Source: Tubiluchus corallicola (taxonomy: Eukaryota > Priapulida > Priapulimorpha > Priapulimorphida > Tubiluchidae). From it: 64,000 bases of DNA. Within the stretch, counting starts at the first letter, position 1. Every line of letters starts with the position of its first letter. The notes beneath the pieces are model-generated. The model worked only from the letters and a program-made list of their open reading frames with translations, ran no database searches and was not told the DNA's origin. The stretch covers positions 1 through 64,000 of the forward strand of contig JAQGDQ010000321.1 of NCBI GenBank assembly GCA_030141605.1. Direction: 5' to 3'. The translations under genes were made by a program, and so were the position numbers. Positions 25,034 through 36,800 of this stretch are shown here, piece after piece.

Positions 25034-28000
25034 AATGATGACGATGATGATGCCACACATTGTTCACAAGAAGATGAACTAAATAACAGAAACGACGACA
25101 GTGATGTGTCACAGTGCTCTATACAGACTGATATGAATGAAGACACCGTCAATGCCGTAGTTCATAAAAATGGAAACCTCGAAGAGAGTGACACAGTAAG
25201 CCTGTCGCATGATAATGAATCCACACAAGAAGATGAACTGGAAAGCAGTGATATTCATAATGATGCTCAAAAAATTAGAAGCCAAGAAAACAGCAGTGTT
25301 GCTAGCTCTTCTGCATATGAACACGTACCATCGTATGACTCGCAAATGGCCGATAACGAATCAGAGATTTTTGCAAAGGTGATTTTTTTCAAACTGTTAA
25401 TGAATTTCTTTCTATTTCGTGCTATTAATGTTTGAACATTTTTGTTTATTTTCCTTTTTATTATTGTCATCTAAAATAGACCCATGCAAGACGGTAGTGA
25501 GCAAATACAAGTAACTAGCTGTTTTAATCTGTGATTGATCTGTCACTTATCACTTTGCTTAAAGCATTAGTTGAAAGTTGGAAAACGTTATGAATTTGTG
25601 ACAAATGTTAAAACACTAAAAGGCTCTTACACATTTTTAGATGAGTGAACGGACTTGCTTCTTATTGCTGAAACTGGAGAAGCAGTTATCAATATTGTGT
25701 AACAAAGTGGATGACAATAAATTGTCTGACTTTAAAATTGGTAAACAATTTAAATCTTTCATAACCATGTTCGGCTTACCTACGCATTGCACCACCGATT
25801 CACCAAAAAACATATAACTGATAATATAAAATAGTCTCAGTTTTTGCTTATTAGCGATGGTGTGCTACGAATGCGTTGATTATTTTTTAAACTTTACACA
25901 ATGTTGTCTAAACTTATTTTAAACGAATTTACCGTTAGATTAAATTCTTTATTTCGACAGTTAGGTCATAAATTACGTAAAATATACACACAATTGCAAA
26001 TACATTTACCATAATAGTTACAAAGACAAAGATAGCTAAAAGTACCGTTTTTGAAAATAATAAATATACTGCAACAGTTATAAAAACAATTCATTCATTA
26101 GACAAGTACGTCATTTTAACCCTTCAGTCTGTTCTCAGTTACTATTTAGCCGATAGCTAAACGGATGTCATGTATGTAGTACAATGGCTGTGCTTAATGT
26201 TAAAAAGCTGCGACTAACGGTCATCGGGGGAGTTTAAATTTACAGGTTTTACCAGCATTACTGCTAACGCGAGTCTTGTATGCAATAAAACATAGATCGT
26301 GTATGTTATCTAAAATTTCGAGACGATTTTTAAGCTCTATTTACGAAGGGTGTTTTTTGTCCTTTAAACAGCTTCCTATACTGTGACAGTTTAAATACAT
26401 AATTTTTTTTCATTCAGGTCTCGTATATGTAAATTTTTGTAGCAGAAAATTGTTTTGCTGATAAGTGAGAATCTCGCTTCAAGAAGAAAATTACAGCCTA
26501 CCACTAGTAAATTAGTTGTATTATTCTGCTTATTATTTTTTACTGCACCCTTACCTTGAGTTGACGCTGGTTTTATAATCTTATACACATAAGATTTGAG
26601 AATCTTATATTATTAAGACAAGCTGTACCCCACTGCCCAAATGTTACGAAAGAAATGTAGGCGACCAGCTTGATTTGTGTAGCTTACACACATCCAAAAC
26701 TTATTTTTTTCTTTTAGCTACTTACAGGAAAACATTAGACTGCATGCAGTCGGTGTTTCAACAGCTGTTTGGAGCACTGATAAAAGAAAGAATGCAGTTG
26801 AAACGATCAGTGAAACTGTTGCCAAAGCGAGAAAAGCTAAAAGAACTGAATAGAAAACAAATGCGATTAACAACAATGATGAGAAAGCATCGCTGTGCAT
26901 TGACAAAAGTTAACAAAATGCTGAAGATGAGTGGAACTGAGTCAACTGATTATCGCTCCTTAAACTTGAACAGAATATCTTTGGCTAACCAAAAAGGACT
27001 AAAAAATTTTGAGCATTTCTTGGGCAACAGCTGGCAAGTAGATAGGAAAAATTTAGCAAAAACTAAACTCAAAACAAATGCTAAAAGTGGTCTTAAAACT
27101 GAGCTGGGATGTCTAGATGTTGGAAATAATGTCAATTGGGATACGTGGTACAACAAATCTAGTGGTAGAAAAAGATGCTTTTCACCAAAGCAGACCAAAC
27201 AGAAAGAACAGTACTCAGCAAATGAAGCTTGTACTGATATTCTTTGTAATGATACTCTAAATACTCAGCAAAATGGAAGAAACAGTGCACAGAAAAGATC
27301 TTATGCTGCTGTCAGACAGCAAGAGATTAATACTCAGATTTTTTTTCAAAGAAACAGTTTTGCAAACAAAGCAAACTCTTGGAATTTGCCTCCTTGTGCT
27401 ATAACTGAAAAGGCCATTTTTAGCAGCTTATCGCCTAGTCACGTGGTGCAGAATCATAGCATTATCACGGGTAATGGTTCACAGCAAACATCTCAAAAGG
27501 GAGCTGTCATTTCTACAAACAATTTGGCATTTGGAGAAACCAAAACTACTCCCAACATCACAGAAAGACAACCACCAGTGTACTCTAATACATCTAAAGA
27601 TGTCATGGCTTTTCGTAATATGCCACGTTTGGTGGAATCACTATCTTCGCTTGAATGGGTCATTGCAAATAAATCATTACTACGTAATAACATGGGGACG
27701 ACCAACGAAGAGTTACTGGAATCAGTAATGAATAGTTCTCAGATTGAGAATTTGGAGTGGACTCACCCGATAGACTCTTGTTTACAAGATGACGTCCTTA
27801 AAGAGTGTCCTTTGCCATCAATTGAGACAACGGCCAACACGATTAAAGTAACAGCTGATGCTATTAATGAAGGTACAGAAAAAGCATATGAAGCAAGCTC
27901 AGCTTTAGAAGACAGCTCCAGTAACAAAGGTCCTCCACATCAAACGCAGTTGAAGGGAATTACTAGTTGTGAATCAGATATAAGCAACCACCATACATTA

Positions 28001-29691
28001 AATATGAATAATGAGTTAATAGAAATTATAAAACTAGCTCAAACTTTCATGGCATGCAAAACATCAGCTGAGATTTATGACATTATCTTTGAAAAATTGA
28101 ATGAAAAAACTGGTGATAATAGTGATGTGATATGTTTAGTTGAGGGACAAACAAATGTCACAAAACCCAAGGACAATATATTAAAAGTGAAAAATCAGCA
28201 AATGCCAACTGAACACACTAGCATGAGTTTTGCAACTTCATTTTTCCCTGCATCTGCAGAATCAAACTATTTGTCAGCAACTGCATTGTCCGCACTTGCA
28301 AAAGAGCCTTCGATGAATAATTTAGTAAATACAACAGCATCATCAACAGGACTACCACTGTCACAAAATATACCAAGATCTTCATCACCTGCAGTTAAAA
28401 CAACTGGATTATCTATATTACCACGCACAATGGAAGTTACACCAAGTAAGGTAACAACGTCATTGATGACGCCAGTGTCATTTTGTCCCACAGTTACGCC
28501 ATCAGTGTCAGCATTAATAGTCGCACAGCCAGCTAATACTGTAATTTCTTCGTCGTTCACAACACCAATGCTATCTGCTGTAGCATCGTTAGATAGACCT
28601 GCAGTTATGGCAGAAATACCCAGCCAGACACATCATAGTGAGTTTACCTCATCATCTCAAGCTAACAGGACTAAACATAGTCAGCTTCTCAAGGAATACC
28701 CTCCATTAGATTTGCTGCTAAAACAAGGAGTGTTGGAACCAGGCAAAAATCTTTTGACAATTACCACTGAGGTAGCACATGTTACTACAAAGAGCATTTA
28801 TTATTTTTTGTAATAGAGACGCTGCTTAGACGTGATGAATTTTTAAATTTCTATATAATATCAGGTTTTACTATACGAAGCCACTTTGAATCACATGAAG
28901 ATTTAGTCAACACTGATCAAAATGAATAATATTGCGACTTTCAGGCAAAGGTCTTCTATGGGTCATTGCTGTCAGACGGTCTCATTCAAGGATCTGGCGG
29001 TGAGATATTTATCAGTCCAATGCAGTGGTGTAACAGTGTGTTTTATAAGAAAGGCAAAAAGTTGAAGTCTTCTCGCAAAACTGCTTACCAGAAGGTAACC
29101 TACCTTTTAGCAAATATTCTAGAAATACTGTAGAACTTTTTCTCATGTCTCGTGGACAGGGCAATAGCTTAATGGCCACTGTGTATTAATGACTGCAAAG
29201 TAAATTGAAGATTTGGTTAGCTGGCTGTGACTGCCCGGTAAGCACCAGGCGATCTTACTTGCTATATAGATGTCTCTCCTGTTATGCTCGATGGACATAC
29301 ATACATATATTCATCTGAAAGTGGTTAACATATCTGTGCTGTGGTTAAATCTCACCTCAGAGGTTACTTTTGATACTGATTTAGGTTCTTATCCCACCAC
29401 TATCATCAGCATTAGAGTAATGACTGATGTATGTGTCAACCTTCGTCATCATTTATTTTTCTGTTTCAGGTTTGCTACCGTGGAAGGCCACTTATACATT
29501 ACAAACTTCTGGTTGAAAGTGAAGGTCAAAGTTTTCCAATAGATGAGTCAATCCAAACACAACCCTCTACCACAGTGGCTTCAAGCTGTATTGAAAACTC
29601 TAATAACAACAATGCTAAAGACAAAACTTCATCAAGGGAAGAATTAAAAGGCGGAACCTTCCTTCCTTTGTCCAGACTCTTCTATCAATGA
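24200..29691 (+). CDS. Large acidic/low-complexity protein with C-terminal RAMA domain, 5' end unresolved
   Basis: Exons: 24200-25378 (open in frame from 24200, true start unknown), 25641-25740, 26718-28771, 28945-29094, 29470-29691 (TGA). Phases 0, 1, 0, 0 all fit, giving about 1234 residues. The first exon encodes acidic, Ser/Asn-rich sequence with DDD runs and a polyalanine tract; the second and the start of the third encode a Leu/Lys-rich, probably helical region (LLLKLEKQLSILCNK, then KREKLKELNRKQ); a long disordered part follows; the last three exons form a RAMA domain. In animals RAMA domains are known from MPND and the meiotic protein ANKRD31. MPND has an MPN domain after RAMA, which is absent here. 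An ANKRD31-like gene is possible, but I see no ankyrin repeats in the window and do not name it. Likely nuclear, by inference. Confidence 0.85.
24972..25033 (+). repeat. (GCT)n trinucleotide tract encoding polyalanine
   Basis: A run of GCT triplets, perfect for most of its length, encodes about 19 consecutive alanines in the acidic N-terminal part of the RAMA-domain protein, directly followed by a run of aspartates. Near-pure codon use indicates slippage expansion rather than conserved protein sequence, so the length is probably polymorphic. Confidence 0.95.
28691..29530 (+). CDS. RAMA domain encoded across three exons
   Basis: The domain starts at PLDLLLKQGVLEPGKNLLTI (end of exon 26718-28771), continues in 28945-29094 with VFYGSLLSDGLIQ, FISPMQW and SSRKTAYQKV, and finishes in 29470 onward with CYRGRPLIHYKLLVE. 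The order Leu-x-x-G-x-L-x-PG, a G-x-L-x-x-DG-x-I strand pair, an F-x-SP-x-x-W segment and a Lys-x-x-AY-x-x-V-x-Y-x-G-x-x-L end matches the RAMA (restriction enzyme and adenine methylase associated) family, thought to bind DNA or chromatin. All hallmark positions are present. The assignment rests on pattern recognition only. Confidence 0.75.
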
Positions 29692-31007
29692 TCTCTACAG
29701 ATACTAAGAACAATACAGATAAGACATTGGACATTACCAAGTTTTGTAAAGACAGGGAATTATAAGCACCGCGAGTTTATTTAGGGAGAAGAATTCTTGG
29801 GTCACCTAGTTTTATCCTCTTAAAATTCTTTTCAATTTCAGGTGATAACTTCGAATAGTGTAAATAAGCAAAAAGCGATTAGCTTTGTTACTACTATGCC
29901 TAGAAGACTAATGTAATTAAAACTAAACTGTAGCAATTAACATAATGTAGTTGCCAGAAAACTACAAGAAATTCTGCTTTTAGTAACATTATAAGTTATT
30001 TAAAATACCAAATCATTTAACAGTACAGCTAGTCACATTGCTGGAGGAGTGTAAAAAAGCACTTCCCCAAACTTTGTAATTGCTGTCTCTCTGTTTTCAC
30101 ATTTTAAGTGTTAAATTATTGGGATACAACTATTTTGACAGTCTTTGGGCATTTGGACTTATGAAATACGGAAAAAGCTAGTTTACCGCTTGTAGTTCCA
30201 GAATGCTGAAATCAGTTGTAAGCTACACCTCGTTTTTAGCTTAATCAATAATACATTGAATGAATGTGCAATTTGTTCTGTTCGTTAGCTTCTCAGGATA
30301 CGGATCTCTATTACTTTATTCTAATCAATATTCAGTTTGCTAAACAATATTTCAAGATTTGCATTATTCTGTAATTTGGATTATTGGTACGGGAAAATAA
30401 TTTGCAGTTTTCCTGTTTGAAAAAATTAACATATGATTAAATAAAAAGACAATAATTATTTTTAGCAGCTCATTATTTTGAAATCAATTTGCTTTCAATT
30501 TGTACAGTCAATGAGTAAATACATTAGGCTATTAAATTCACGCAACTACTATGAGACTCCAATCAGCGACCACCGTTTTCTATCAAAGCAGTCCCTTTTG
30601 GACACTGCATTTAATTAAGCATCTTGCTTTAACAGTTTGCTCAGACCATATCCGTAACACTGTTCATATGACCTTGATTGTTAAAATGTTAAAAAGACTG
30701 CTTGAATAAACTTTCAGTGTGCCAAAATAAGGGGTACTTTAGTATTGGAGTCAGGGGCAAGTCATAAAACCGTCTCTGACATTTGACGCCTAAATGCGGC
30801 CTATAAAAGTTGGGTGAACAGCAATAATATTAAGATTAACTTTCAAACGTAAACGACGTTAAAAATCTTGCAGTGGGTTTTTCACTGTAATTCGCTTACT
30901 ACACCAAATACCTCTCTAGTCGAAAACAAAAGCCAGAGAGTGTGCGCTTGTAACTATTGTTTTAAAGCATCCTGGGTAATCTAGTAGTAGTTGGAGATTG
31001 CGGGACT
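29692..31007. other. Convergent intergenic region / 3' UTRs
   Basis: The region between the stop codons of the RAMA-domain gene (plus) and the chitin deacetylase gene (minus). It holds only candidate polyadenylation hexamers. Confidence 0.7.
30440..30710 (+). promoter_or_regulatory. Candidate polyadenylation signals of the RAMA gene
   Basis: Two AATAAA hexamers (30440-30445 and 30705-30710) lie 0.75-1.0 kb after the stop codon, in the 1.3-kb interval between the convergent RAMA and chitin deacetylase genes. On the opposite strand, TTTATT at 30315-30320 could serve the deacetylase. If used, the two 3' UTRs may overlap. This is weak evidence, as the hexamer is common in AT-rich DNA. Confidence 0.3.
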
Positions 31008-33879
31008 TTACTTTATCCAAGGATATTGTTTTGGACACTCGGCACAAGTTCTCATGTATCGTTCTTGTTCTTTAAATCTATACACGCAATTGTGTTCTTT
31101 GTAACACATGCCAAGCTCTGCTTTAGGCCTGCAATCAAATGGTCCTGGTTCCAGTAGCAGACGATCATTTGACATCGGATATCTGATCCAATCGATCGCC
31201 TGTCTCACTGTCACAATCCACACATCCTCGTACTGAAGGATCCCGTCAAGAAACTCAAGGAAACCTTCTAATTGATGCTCTATTTCAAACCATCTGACGT
31301 GAAAAAACAAAGGAAATGGTGCTTTGTTACTTTCATAGTGCCGCATAAAGTTTTTCCTCAAGTCTTCCATTGTTTCTTGCTTAGTTTCGGGCCATGGACA
31401 ACCGTCAACCATTGAGCATGTGTAACTCATCGTGGTCTTGGGTCGTGTAGACTCATAGTAAATAAGTGGTATTTCCCATAATCCAGGGTAGGAAAGTATG
31501 GGACAGCGATCATCTATAACAAGAAATTTTTGTTATGATTTCTTTTTACTCTGTATAGCATTTAATCGATCAAGTATGATATATTTGTATATTGCAAGGT
31601 AGAAAATAAATAACTAGAGTTGAATGCTTTGCCATCTCCAGACAACGAACTCAGTTACTGATAGCTGATAAACACAATCTCACTTTGACGTAACACTTAA
31701 AATACAAAGAAGTGGCTGTTAACATGTCTGAATGACTGAATACAATAAGTCCACCATGCAAAATAGATGAAAAAAGTCATCTGAAATGTTAATGTTAAAG
31801 TTGCCATTTCCATATTAATATGTTTTTCAGGTCAATGTTCACTAGTGATGCCATCATTCATATTCGCAGCTGTTTTTGTTACTGTTCTTGTTATACACAC
31901 AGTCACTTTTGTTAGCTTTACTTGATGCTCTTGCCATTGGTGCAATTGCCTAACTATCACTATTAATTGTCACAGTTTTACTATTTTACATTCATTGTCG
32001 TTGCTGTGTTGAAGTGTGTTCTAGAAAAGCTAAAATAACAAATTTTAAACCAGAATGGTCCTCACCTGAATTACAAGTGTCATTGATACTGTAATCAAGA
32101 GTGTATGGCCATATTGGAGGATTATTTTGTCTGGAAGAAATAGAGGAATCATAGAGGAATCCCTCCTCCCACATCATTCCAAACTGAGTTTCTCCGTTAA
32201 AGCTCAGAAAAGGTGCTCTCAAACCTACAACGTCTTGCACTGATAATTTCGCAAAGTCGTGCAGCAGTTGTCGTTGACCCACCATTTCTTTTTTCCATGT
32301 TTTCTTTGTCGTCTGCTTCCACCAATGAGGTGGCGATCTGTGACTGAAATTAAAAGAATAAGCAAGTTGTTAATTATTACAATTAATTAAGTCTGCGATT
32401 CCAAAAAGTCTAAATTGCGCAAATCACATGACTTATATTGGACATTTAGCTGACGGTATAATCTTTTGATTAGGGTAATGTACATCAAAAGAAAGAAAAA
32501 AGAAAAAACATTAATGAACGGTAAATGATTCACCTAATGGAATGTGAAGCAACCTCGTGTCCAGTGGCGGATAAATTTTGAACGAGACTGTAGCTGGTAT
32601 ACTCATGCGACACAAAAAATGACAGTTTTATTGGACACCCGCTGGGATTGGTTCTGTCGCCTAAAATTTCCTAAAAGTAAAATTTTGTGACGTGAGACAC
32701 CCACGTATATGTATTCTAAGTGTGTGAGTTTTCTAATAACTTTCCAGCTTTACCCACTCATCGTCTATTAAAAACATTAACATATTGCTTATTGTTATCT
32801 TATTTACCATATTGCAGGATATATCAGAATAAGCATACATACTCGTTTGTCCCCATATTTTCGGTTTTTGACTCCCGCTAAAATTTACTTGTACAGGCCT
32901 ACATCATATTTACTCAGCTCAAAAGACCTGGGGTGTGGGGACACCTCGGGGAGTACATTGTTACGACGGCGAAATACCATTTATTTTCACATGTAACTCC
33001 CTCATTGTGATGGTTCGATCCATTACGAAGCCATTGCATAGCAGCTATAAGTAGCTAGTATGGAATGGCCTCGTTGATTCAACTGGCTGAGGGGCTGGCA
33101 CGATTAACATCTCAGCACCTGTTCCGCAAAACTTGCATGAAACACAGCGGATTCTGGCGAGTTTGTTTTAGGAATTTTTTATGTTCATTCATTTCTCTGA
33201 CGTTTTACTGTAACATGATATGAACGACAATATCAGCACCATCAATCGCAAACCTTACAATATTAAAGCAGTTTAAATGCAATTTTAGTTTGTCCCTGTC
33301 ATAGGCTAAATTGATGATCAGACGTCATAGGTCTAACCTTCCCCTACGCTAGCAAAGGATAGCACATTCGTGTACAAAGTACTTTCACAGAAATAGTTTC
33401 AAACGGACTTTGCTCATTTCAAGACGACCTGTTCAGTACAGGTAACTGGCATACAAAAATTAAGATTAAGATTTTTTATTTTAGCAATAGAAGCCATTTT
33501 GGACATAATATACATATATACACAAACAGAACCATTTGTGTAAGACGAGTAACGCACAAATCATGAAACTTAAAATATTTCGCCTTTTTAGGTTGTAGAA
33601 ACTTATTAATTAGAAATAAATTAAACACAGTAATGTTTTCCAACACTTTGAATCTTAGGTGATGCCACCGGTAATTTGCGGTCACTTTGAGGCTGGGATT
33701 TCAAATTTTTACCATTACCTTGTACACATTCTCATGGGCTTGAGGAGTGACGGCATCATCAAAGCTGATCATAATCAGCTGAGGTGTTTGGTGTAGCTTC
33801 AGGCCGCCAGGTATGTCTGTACCTATGCACCGACAGTTGGGAAGGTGACACAGCTCAACATCACATACCGTAGCATGTT
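31008..33879 (-). CDS. Chitin deacetylase exons 4-7: CE4 catalytic domain and C-terminus
   Basis: Exon 4 (33879-33719) brings a Cys-rich lead-in (CHLPNCRC) and the FDDAV motif. Exon 5 (32670-32534) ends in GHEVASHSI, and exon 6 (32343-32066) starts by completing SH, so the HSxSH metal site is split across an intron. Exon 6 also has GLRAPFL and FLYDSS. Exon 7 (31513-31008) holds LWEIPLIYYE, the DGCPWP segment and a Cys-rich tail ending in YPWIK and TAA. All metal-site motifs needed for activity are present, so there is no sign of a pseudoenzyme. Confidence 0.95.
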
Positions 33880-36800
33880 CTGAAAACCGTTAGTTACGCA
33901 GTTATTTATAATCTTAATATCAAGATTATTATTATGAACGATGACACAAATCCACCAATAAATTGAATTTTAGAAACAAACTTGAAAAATAGGAAATGCA
34001 AAAAATAACAGATTGTAGAAGGCATCCCAGCTATTAGGGTGAACTTTGGACTGTCAAGATCGCTGGGAAATACCCGTGGGAGGAGGGTGTCTAGTTGTCA
34101 TTGCTGCTTTGTAAGCAGAAGGCCCTTGGTTCATTCAGGCCGCGTTCTAGCTATATCGCAATTCCTGTTTCCATGTTTGTTTTCAAAATTCAATTAACTG
34201 TGGATTTATATCACCATTAATTAAACAATTCAGTAGTCAAGAAAAGTTTTAGAATGTTTCCTAAGTAAGCCAACGTTTATAGAATATGCCTCCCTAGGTG
34301 TACTAGACACACGGTATTAAAGTATACTATAATATAGCAACACTAAAACATTGCTGATTGCTTACATCTACACAAATTTATAAACTTGTGACTTTCGAAT
34401 CATCCGAGAGAAAAGCTGCAGTAAAGAGAAGCTGTTAAATTATGTTAAAAGTGTTAAATTATGCTAGACAATTATTCTGATGAAATGCTGGCAGCAGAGC
34501 TAAGGCGCGGTATCACGTGATCAAGTGATTCAGAACCGAAGCGTAGGCGTTCGATGCGCCGAAGCTCCAGCGCACGGTAACTTAGATAAGCCATGTGATG
34601 CACCCATCAAATTAGATTGAGTTAGAGGCTGGAGCAGGGCAGATCAAATCAGGGGGTTTGGCATTACTATCTATTATATTATTTATTGTGTTTGATGTTC
34701 AATAAACGTGTTGTTTCGTAACCGCATTCTTAATAGTTTTGCCATCCCTAAAACACCAATATTCAGCTATGCGCAAACAACGCAATCAAATTATTTTACT
34801 GCTGCAAGAAACTGCGAAAAATGTTCCAAAACATCGAGCAGGAATGTGTCTTAGCTTTCCCAAAACAACTTACATTGTACATAACTACTAGCTGTATATT
34901 TTTGTATTTTAATGCAACATTAACAAGTTTAATTACAAATGTAAACGAGATACGATAGTAGTACCGTTCTCACTCTCGTAAATCAACGCAGTGCATAAAT
35001 ATACACAATGTTCTTACCGAGCTTTTTAGTCAAATTTCTTCTCAACATGAATTCCGTCACCTGCGGTGCAGTATCTAATTGCCTTGACAATGATGCATCA
35101 TTGGGTGGAACGCCAGATTCCAAAGGTTGTTTTGTGGAAGTTACGAAAGTATGTGGTTTTGCTTTTGCTTCTACAGTTTTCAACGAAATTACTTGCGAAT
35201 CGTTGTCAGCCTTTTCTTTGATGTTTACGTTTTTTGAGTGCCGCTCTGACTCGAGTCTCTGGATTTTTTTTGGTACCTTGACACGTTTTAAGGAAGCTGC
35301 TGTTCCATTATATCTAGCAGTTGGAGAAATGTCAGCAGAAAGATGTTTTGGTAAAGTGATTTTTGGGACACATGTTCCAGATGAAGAACTCCGTGGCATG
35401 TATTTTGAGGTTGCATGAGGTGAAATTCTTTGCGTTGTGGTTGATTGGGTCACGTTGGTTATGAAACTTAATGTTTGTGTGAGAGGTGTTGTGAATACTT
35501 GTGGTAAAGAAGCAATCGTTTGAGGCAGTTGTGCCCCATAATCAACTTTAGCAATAGATGCATTGTGATGCTTAATCTTTGTCAACCTTTCGCCATGTTT
35601 TGTAGGATTTGCATCATCTACAGTTGATACATTTTCTCGTAAACTTAAAGAAGTATTCAAAAATGGTCGTTGTGCTTGTATTTTATCAAACGTTGACAAT
35701 GTAACACTTGATGTTGACAAAGCACTAAAAGGCAGGGACTTTGTAATTATTAAATTGTTCCTGAAGCTTTCATAGACATTTGTGCTTTGATTCCAAAAAG
35801 ATCTTGTCTTTTTAATTATGTCTTTTTGAGTTACTGATGCCCTGCTCAGTGTTGGACTTGTTTTGCTTCCAGTTGTTACCATTGAATCATCCTCATTCGT
35901 CTCGTTATTACCATTAGTTGTCTTGCCTGCATTTGTTGTGGGAAAAACATTACCTAAATTGATAATTGGAACCTCCATTTGTGGTTTTGCAGTTTCTGAT
36001 GGAGTAATATACTTAATGGTCACTTGCAGACTTGAATTCTCAATAGAGCTGGAGACATCACTAGAAAGCGCTTTTTGTGTGGTCGGTGATGACAATGATG
36101 GCAACTCTAGTGGTGACGTAAGTGTTGGCGGTAATGATAATACCGATCTTGATGATGACAATGATGTTGATGTCATTAATAATGATGATGTTGATAATGC
36201 TGAGGGGGAAAGAAATGTTGATAAAGGTGGTATTACTGACAATGGCATTGTGGTGGCATGAAAGTCAGCAAGTGGATACACCTTGCTTGGTCCAAAGTAA
36301 ACACTGGGTGTGGAAGGATAACTCATTTCAGTATAAGGCATTGAAGTAGTTGGGTGGAAAACAATATGATTTGTTTTATTATTGCTATGTGCCACAGAGA
36401 AATGTTTGTTTTTCTCTGCGACAGAATAGAAATACGGACTAGCTGTTACAAAATATCCTGGTGAAACAGTTTTCTCGTGATTTTTACTCATTTCACTTGC
36501 ACTGTCTTCCCCAACTTCATTTTTGGTGCCCACTAGTTGAGGAAAGCTCCATTTGGTTTGTTTTACACTAAAATCTTTATTGTTCACTTTTAGAAAATCT
36601 TTATACGATTTTGTAGTTTTGTATTCACCCATGCTATATTTGTATTTTCTATGATAGCCTACCCAACGTCTATCTATAGTATTTAAAGAAATAGACTTTT
36701 TTAACACAGCGCCATAAATACTTTGAAAGTTGCTCCTTTTTGTTTCTATTTCGTCTTTGAAAAAATGCATAGAATTCCATGGTCTCAGTCCTGAGACCTT

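Noticed and set aside
25483-25496. Possible 14-nt microexon linking the first RAMA-gene exon to the large exon
   Set aside because: The phases fit, but the 100-nt exon at 25641-25740 also fits the phases, has clear coding composition and lets the large exon use the better acceptor at 26718.
34433-34756. Possible solo LTR (TGTTAAATT... to ...AAAACA with an internal AATAAA)
   Set aside because: No matching target duplication, no second LTR, primer-binding site or polypurine tract was found; too weak to annotate.
35008-36349. Plus-strand frames of 75-136 codons opposite the chitin deacetylase linker
   Set aside because: They are antisense shadows of the long Ser/Thr-rich exon on the minus strand.
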